A DNA stretch of 64,000 bases. Source: Naumannella halotolerans (lineage in GTDB: Bacteria; Actinomycetota; Actinomycetes; Propionibacteriales; Propionibacteriaceae). Below are positions 59,637 through 64,000 of the stretch, piece by piece (the stretch's first letter is position 1; each line of letters begins with the position of its first letter). The DNA lies in NCBI RefSeq assembly GCF_004364645.1, contig NZ_SOAW01000002.1, forward strand, positions 551,823-615,822, in the 5' to 3' direction. The notes under the pieces are model-generated. The model saw only the letters and a list, made by a program, of their open reading frames with translations. It made no database searches and had not been told where the DNA came from. The translations under genes and the position numbers were made by a program.

Positions 59637-61034
59637 GTGACCTGGATCCTGCTGGCCATCGCCCTCCTTCTGGTCCTTCTCTGCGGCATCTTCGTCGCCG
59701 CCGAATTCTCCTTCGTCACCGTCGACCGCACCCAGGTCCGGCGTGAGGCCGAGGCCGGGGACACCGCGGCCCAGGGCCTCGACAAGGCCCTGACGCACTT
59801 GTCGACCCAGCTCTCTGGGGCGCAGATCGGCATCACGCTGACCAATCTGGCGATCGGTTTCCTGGCCGAGCCGGCGATCGCCCAGCTGCTGCACACCCCG
59901 ATCACCGCGCTGGGCGTACCCGAGCAGGCCGTCAGCCCGATCTCCCTGGTGGTCGCCCTGATCCTGGCCAATGTGGTCACCATGGTCTACGGCGAACTGG
60001 TGCCGAAGAACCTGTCCATCGCCAACCCGATGCGGGTGGCGAAACTCACCCAGCTGCCGATGCGGGTGATGACCGCGGTGCTGTTCGTGCCGATCAAGAT
60101 CTGCAACAACGCCGCCAACGCCATCGTCCGCCTGCTCGGCTTCGAACCGCAGGAGGAACTGCGGTCGGTACGCTCGGCCGACGAGATCGCCTCCCTGGTC
60201 CGCCGCTCGGCCCACCAGGGGATGCTCGACGCCGACACCGCCACCTTGGTCGAGCGCTCCATCGCCTTCGCCGACCGGACCGCCGGCGACATCATGACCC
60301 CGCGGGTACGGGTACGCATGGTCGCCGCCGACGATCCGGTGCAGGCCGTGATCGACGCCTCCCGGCGTACCGGCCACTCCCGGTTCCCGGTCTCCGGGTC
60401 CGGGGAGGACGCCGATGAGGTGGTGGGCATGGTGCACCTGCGCGATGTCGTCGGCGTGCCGGTCGACCGGCGGGCGAGCGTACCGGTGTCGGAACTGATG
60501 CGCCGGACCGTGATGGTCCCCGAGACCCTGCAACTGGATCCACTGCTGACCCAGCTGCGGGAGGAGGGGATGCAGGTCGTCGTGGTCGTCGACGAGTACG
60601 GCGGTACGGCCGGGCTGGTCACCCTGGAGGATGTGGTGGAGGAACTGGTCGGCGAGATCGCCGACGAACACGACACCGCCCGGGCCCAGTTGCGCCATCG
60701 CCGGGACGGGAGCTGGACTCTGTCCGGTCTGCTGCGTCCCGACGAGGTGGAGGAACAGACCCACATCGCCCTGCCCGAGGGTGAGCACTACGACACCGTG
60801 GCCGGTCTCTTCGTCACCGAGTTCGGCTCGATCCCGCAGGTCGGCGACGAGATCCGGATCGCCGTCGCCCGGGAGATCGACCTGGACGACGACGGCCCGA
60901 ACGAGCTCGGTGAGTACCAGGTGTTGCTGCGGGTGGAACGGATGGACGGTCGCCGCGTGGACCGGCTGCGGATGGAGGTCCTGGACGATCTGGTCGACGC
61001 CGGACCCGCCGTCGCGAAGGAGGCCGCCCGATGA
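59637..61034 (+). CDS. CNNM/CorC-type membrane protein (DUF21, CBS pair, CorC_HlyC), 465 aa
   Basis: Three to four N-terminal helices form the DUF21 domain (IALLLVLLCGIFVAAEFSFV; LTNLAIGFLAEPAIAQLL; GELVPKNLSIANP). A CBS pair follows (DIMTPRVRVRMVAADDPVQA; VVVVVDEYGGTAGLVTLEDV) and a C-terminal CorC_HlyC transporter-associated domain. Often annotated hemolysin-like, but the family is now linked to magnesium/sodium transport. GTG 59637. It overlaps the next gene, a paralogue, by four bases. Confidence 0.92.
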   Translation: MTWILLAIALLLVLLCGIFVAAEFSFVTVDRTQVRREAEAGDTAAQGLDKALTHLSTQLSGAQIGITLTNLAIGFLAEPAIAQLLHTPITALGVPEQAVSPISLVVALILANVVTMVYGELVPKNLSIANPMRVAKLTQLPMRVMTAVLFVPIKICNNAANAIVRLLGFEPQEELRSVRSADEIASLVRRSAHQGMLDADTATLVERSIAFADRTAGDIMTPRVRVRMVAADDPVQAVIDASRRTGHSRFPVSGSGEDADEVVGMVHLRDVVGVPVDRRASVPVSELMRRTVMVPETLQLDPLLTQLREEGMQVVVVVDEYGGTAGLVTLEDVVEELVGEIADEHDTARAQLRHRRDGSWTLSGLLRPDEVEEQTHIALPEGEHYDTVAGLFVTEFGSIPQVGDEIRIAVAREIDLDDDGPNELGEYQVLLRVERMDGRRVDRLRMEVLDDLVDAGPAVAKEAAR

Positions 61035-62131
61035 CCCCGTTGATCCCGCTGGCCGAATCGGTGCTGCCGGTCGATGTCGCCTTGTGGATCGGGCTGGCGC
61101 TGCTGCTGCTGAACGCCTTCTTCGTCGGCTCGGAGTTCGCCTTGATCTCGGTCCGCCGGACCAAGCTCGAACCGTACGTGAAGAACGGCACCAGAGGTGC
61201 GCGTACCACCCTGCGCGCGGTGGAGAACGTGTCGTTGATGATGGCCGCCGCGCAGCTGGGCATCACCGTCTGTACGGTGCTGCTGGGTGCCATCGCCGAA
61301 CCCGGTCTGGCCACCTTGATCGCCCCGTTGATCGAGGCCGTCGGTCTGCCCAGCCAGGTCACCGACGTGATCTCGGTGGTGATCGCGATCAGCATCGTGG
61401 TGCTGTTGCACGTGGTGCTCGGGGAGATGGTGCCGAAGAACATCGCCCTGGCCGAGCCGGAGCGCTCCTCGCTCACCCTCGGCCCGCTGATCTCGGCCAT
61501 GGTGACCGTGCTCCGGCCGTTGATCTGGATGTTGAACCAGCTGGCCAACCTCAGCCTGCGGGCGATGGGGGTCACCCCGCGCGACGAGGTCGCCTCGGCC
61601 TACACCACCGAGGAGGTGAAGGGGATCGTCGACGAGTCCCGCGAGGAGGGCATGATCGAGGACGACTCCTACGAGTTGTTGTCGGGTGCCCTGAACTTCT
61701 CCCGGCGTACCGTCGAACCGGTGATCCTGCCGCTGGCCGAGCTCGACTACGTCCACCCCAGTACCACCGTGGCGGAACTGGAGGCGGAGTCGGCGAAGAC
61801 CGGCTACTCCCGCTTCCCGGTGCTGAATCCGCCCGAGGACAACGACGGTGACGAGGTGATCGTCCGCGGCTACATCCACCTCAAGGACACCCTCGGCGAG
61901 GACCAGGACACCAAGATCAACAACAAGTGGACCAGGCCGATGCCGGCGGTACGTACCGACACCCGGCTGTGGGATGCGATGCAGGTGATGCAGTCCCGGC
62001 ATGCGCACATGGCGGTGGTGCTGGACGATGACGACCGGACGGTCGGCGTGGTCACCCTGGAGGATGTGCTGGAGGAACTCGTCGGCGAGGTACGCGATGT
62101 CGGCGAGCTGAGTGAGGCCGTGAGCAGCTGA
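61031..62131 (+). CDS. CNNM/CorC-type membrane protein, 366 aa
   Basis: A paralogue of the upstream gene: DUF21 domain (LWIGLALLLLNAFFVGSEFA; AAAQLGITVCTVLLGAIAEP; GEMVPKNIALAEPERSSL) and CBS pair (MAVVLDDDDRTVGVVTLEDV). It ends soon after the second CBS domain and lacks the C-terminal CorC domain. The two probably form a heteromer. ATG 61031 overlaps the previous stop. Confidence 0.91.
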   Translation: MTPLIPLAESVLPVDVALWIGLALLLLNAFFVGSEFALISVRRTKLEPYVKNGTRGARTTLRAVENVSLMMAAAQLGITVCTVLLGAIAEPGLATLIAPLIEAVGLPSQVTDVISVVIAISIVVLLHVVLGEMVPKNIALAEPERSSLTLGPLISAMVTVLRPLIWMLNQLANLSLRAMGVTPRDEVASAYTTEEVKGIVDESREEGMIEDDSYELLSGALNFSRRTVEPVILPLAELDYVHPSTTVAELEAESAKTGYSRFPVLNPPEDNDGDEVIVRGYIHLKDTLGEDQDTKINNKWTRPMPAVRTDTRLWDAMQVMQSRHAHMAVVLDDDDRTVGVVTLEDVLEELVGEVRDVGELSEAVSS

Positions 62132-62147
62132 TCGCGGGATTGCCCGG

Positions 62148-62942
62148 TCAGACCACTGCGGTCATGCCGCCGTCGACGAAGATGTTCTGTCGGTTGACAA
62201 AGCTGGAGGCCTTCGAGGCCAGGAACAGCAGCGCGCCGTCGAGTTCGGAGAAGTCGCCCCAGCGACCGGCCGGGGTGCGTTTGGTCAGCCAACCGCTGAA
62301 CTCGGGGTCGTCGACCAGATTGCGATTCATCTCGGTGGCGAAGTAGCCCGGCGACAGGGCGTTGACCTGGATGTCGTAGCGGGCAAGGTCGGCTGCCATG
62401 CCCTTGGTCAGCTGGACGATACCGCCCTTGGTCGCCGAGTACGGGGCGATCGTCTGCCGGGCGAGCAGTGACTGCACCGAGGCGATGTTGATGATCTTGC
62501 CCGACCCGCGGCTGATCATGCCCGCGGCGACGAATCGTGCCACGTAGAAGGGACCCGACAGGTTGGCCGCAACCAGATCGTCCCACTCGTCGATGGAGAA
62601 CTCGGCGAACGGCGCGCGCCGCTGCACCCCGGCATTGTTCACCAGGATGTCGGGCACACCGACGGTCGCGTTCAGTTCCTCGACACCGCGCCGCACCGCC
62701 TCGGGATCGGTGACGTCGAAGATCAACGACTGCGCCTGCCGGCCGGACAGCTCCGACATCTCCGAGCGTGCGTCCTCCACCGCAGCCGCGTCCCGACCGT
62801 GGACCACCAGCCGGGCACCGTTGCGTGCCAGGGCGGCAGCCAGGGACCGGCCGAGTCCCCGCGAGGAACCGGTGACGAGCAGTCGGGGTTGGCCTCGATT
62901 GGACTAGGGCTGACCGGCAAGGCGGTAAGCCTCGAGACCCAT
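62148..62942 (-). pseudogene. SDR-family oxidoreductase with an in-frame stop near its start
   Basis: The family core is complete: LLVTGSSRGLGRSLAAALAR (NAD(P) site), ILVNNAGVQRRAPF, IASVQSLLARQTIAPYSATK (Ser, Tyr and Lys of the catalytic triad) and NALSPGYFATEMN. It resembles gluconate 5-dehydrogenase-type enzymes. Reading upstream in frame, MGLEAYRLAGQP is followed by TAG (62904-62906) and then SNRGQPRLLVTG. No other ATG, GTG or TTG lies between the stop and the NAD(P) loop, and starting later at GTG 62807 would remove the loop. So the gene appears interrupted, unless the base call is wrong. Confidence 0.75.
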
Positions 62943-62971
62943 CGTGGCATGGTCACCCGAAGCGGGTGTCA

Positions 62972-63604
62972 TCAGTGGAACAGCCGCGCGTTCTCGTCCG
63001 GTCGGCGTCGGCGGGCGAGGAAGGCCAGGCCGGCCAGCGCGGCCAGGCCGAGGACGCCGATCACGGCCATCCACCACGGCACCAGGTCGAACGGGTTCAG
63101 GGAGGTGTCGGGCTGGGTCTGGGCCTCGGCCGGCTGCTCGCCGGCAGGTTCCTGCTCGGGTACGGGCTCGGCCGCGGGTTCCTCAGGGGTGTCGGCCACC
63201 GGCGGATCGGTCAGAGTCACCGTCAGCGCTTGTTCGACGGCTGCCATGCTGGGCGTCGGCGGCACCGAGATGACGATCGGGTACTCGGGGAAGTCGCCGC
63301 CGGCACCGGCTGTCTCGGGGATCGTCACGTCGCCGGAGAACGTCCCGTCGGCATCGGTCTCGAAACTGGCCAAGTTCAGCTCATCGGTACCGCCGTACAC
63401 CTCGACCGCCGCATCGCCGATCGGCCCGTCTGCGCCGGTGACCGTACCGCTGACGGTGATGGTGTCACCATGGACGACCCGATCGGCGGAGAGTTCGGCC
63501 TGCAGGGCGGTGTTGGCATGCGCCGAACCGATCGGCGCGATCAGCAGCGCGAACACGCTCAGCAGGACCACCAGCGCGCTACGGGAGACGGAAAGACGTG
63601 GCAC
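62972..63604 (-). CDS. Secreted, membrane-anchored protein with Ig-like domain
   Basis: A 210-residue protein. The N-terminal signal is SRSALVVLLSVFALLIAPIG, cleaved near SAHA/NT. An extracytoplasmic beta domain follows (DRVVHGDTITVSGTVTGADG; GDAAVEVYGGTDELNLASFE), of the Ig-like/carboxypeptidase regulatory type. Next come a Pro/Glu-rich wall-spanning linker and a C-terminal helix (WWMAVIGVLGLAALAGLAFL) with an Arg-rich cytoplasmic tail (ARRRRPDENARLFH). There is no LPxTG motif, so it is anchored by the helix. GTG 63604. Role unknown, perhaps envelope structural or adhesive. Confidence 0.8.
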   Translation of the reverse strand: MPRLSVSRSALVVLLSVFALLIAPIGSAHANTALQAELSADRVVHGDTITVSGTVTGADGPIGDAAVEVYGGTDELNLASFETDADGTFSGDVTIPETAGAGGDFPEYPIVISVPPTPSMAAVEQALTVTLTDPPVADTPEEPAAEPVPEQEPAGEQPAEAQTQPDTSLNPFDLVPWWMAVIGVLGLAALAGLAFLARRRRPDENARLFH

Positions 63605-63722
63605 AGTTCGACGCTCACCGGGTTGGGGACAGTGTGGACGGGCCAAGTCTGCCCGATCCCCGGCCGGTTTTCGGTGATGGCATGCCCGGAATCGGGAGCG
63701 AGTCCGAACCGATCGGCGCCCG

Positions 63723-63823
63723 GGGCATTCCGTGGTCGGAGACGCCCGTCTCATCCGCCGCCTGGGCATTCCGTGGTCGGAGACGCCCGTCGCACCCGCC
63801 GCCTGGGCATTCCGTGTCGGAAT
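63723..63823. repeat. 41-bp tandem repeat, about 2.5 copies
   Basis: Units begin GGGCATTCCGTGGTCGGAG, at 63723, 63764 and 63805 (partial, with a small deletion in the third). They lie directly before the left end of the IS3-family element, which may have inserted into the array. Confidence 0.75.
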
Positions 63824-63828
63824 CGCCG

Positions 63829-64000
63829 TGAACCGTACTGGTTTTGGTTCCGCTTCTTTTAGGAGGATGGAGTCATGCCACGTCAGTATCCGCCGGAGTT
63901 CCGGCAGCGTGCGGTCCGGATGATCCGGGAGGCCGATCGTGAGGACGGCAGCACGGAGTATCAGTTGATCGGGCGGGTCGCGAAACAGCTCGGGATCGCC
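63829..64000 (+). mobile_element. IS3-family insertion sequence, left end (partial)
   Basis: A TGAACCGTACTGG end, typical of IS3 left termini, is followed by AGGAGG and an orfA-like gene. The rest lies outside the window. It is a different element from that at 20189-21554: the OrfA sequences differ throughout. Confidence 0.75.
63875..64000 (+). CDS. IS3-family transposase OrfA, partial
   Basis: The visible 42 residues (MPRQYPPEFRQRAVRMIREA, then DGSTEYQLIGRVAKQLGIA) are the N-terminal HTH region of IS3 OrfA. AGGAGG is 8 bases before the ATG. Truncated by the window edge. Confidence 0.88.
   Translation, partial: MPRQYPPEFRQRAVRMIREADREDGSTEYQLIGRVAKQLGIA

Overview
The window is high-GC DNA with strong Shine-Dalgarno sites, many ATGA/GTGA gene overlaps, frequent GTG starts and typical actinobacterial gene content (ferredoxin-type sulfite/nitrite reductase operon with a cysteine leader peptide, DUF1707 protein, Nei2-type glycosylase, mycothiol-type DinB protein). 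A member of the Propionibacteriales/Propionibacteriaceae is my best guess; this is inference from gene content, not from a marker gene.

Layout. 1-3521: membrane PH-domain pair, DUF1707 protein, XRE regulator and an isoprenylcysteine-methyltransferase-like protein. 3661-3734: tRNA-Gly(CCC). Its last 44 bases recur exactly at 19684-19727 and with one mismatch at 22472-22515. The tRNA gene is therefore an attachment site carrying two integrated segments in tandem. Segment 1 (3735-19727, about 16 kb) holds a frameshifted tyrosine integrase, an excisionase, a run of unknown genes (one with a PD-(D/E)XK-like signature), a serine recombinase translationally coupled to an ApeA-like HEPN protein and followed by a membrane protein, an unknown 307-aa protein with a tiny coupled upstream ORF, a single-chain Type IIG/ISP restriction-modification enzyme, and a plasmid-type replication protein read in frame into an HTH protein. 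Segment 2 (19728-22515) is mostly an IS481-type transposase split by a complete IS3-family element with a 3-bp target duplication (GGC).

23382-27655: PD-(D/E)XK-like protein, then a molybdate operon (Mop-domain HTH regulator, modA, modB, modC). 27753-35450: a peptide/nickel-type ABC importer (binding protein, two permeases, fused double ATPase), a CocE/NonD hydrolase and a TetR regulator in one tightly packed operon behind a palindromic operator. 35649-36821: an amidohydrolase and a CbrC-family gene, both cut off where they meet tail to tail. 36900-39389: repeat-rich DNA with two inverted copies of a dispersed repeat flanking a 2-oxoglutarate/Fe(II) oxygenase gene. 39390-41354: MetE-like and DinB-like proteins.

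41361-47796 (minus) is a complete 5-oxoproline (pyroglutamate) utilisation operon: NRAMP-like transporter, DUF1445 hydro-lyase/D-glutamate cyclase-like enzyme, PxpA, a fused PxpB-PxpC and a biotin carboxylase/BCCP fusion. It is divergent from a GntR regulator across a clear inverted-repeat operator. 48639-52678: monooxygenase, truncated methyltransferase, acyltransferase, SRPBCC plus ArsR pair, Nei glycosylase. 52906-59278 (minus) is the assimilatory sulfate operon: leader peptide, sulfite/nitrite reductase, small zinc-ribbon protein, cysH, cysD, cysN, cysG. 59637-62131: two CNNM/CorC-type membrane proteins. The end holds an SDR gene with an in-frame stop, a secreted membrane-anchored protein and the left end of another IS3-family element.

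The most promising candidate for something undescribed is the serine recombinase / ApeA-like HEPN / membrane protein operon in the tRNA-Gly island, next to the Type IIG enzyme. Many single-base frameshifts reported here could be real decay or assembly errors; raw reads would decide.
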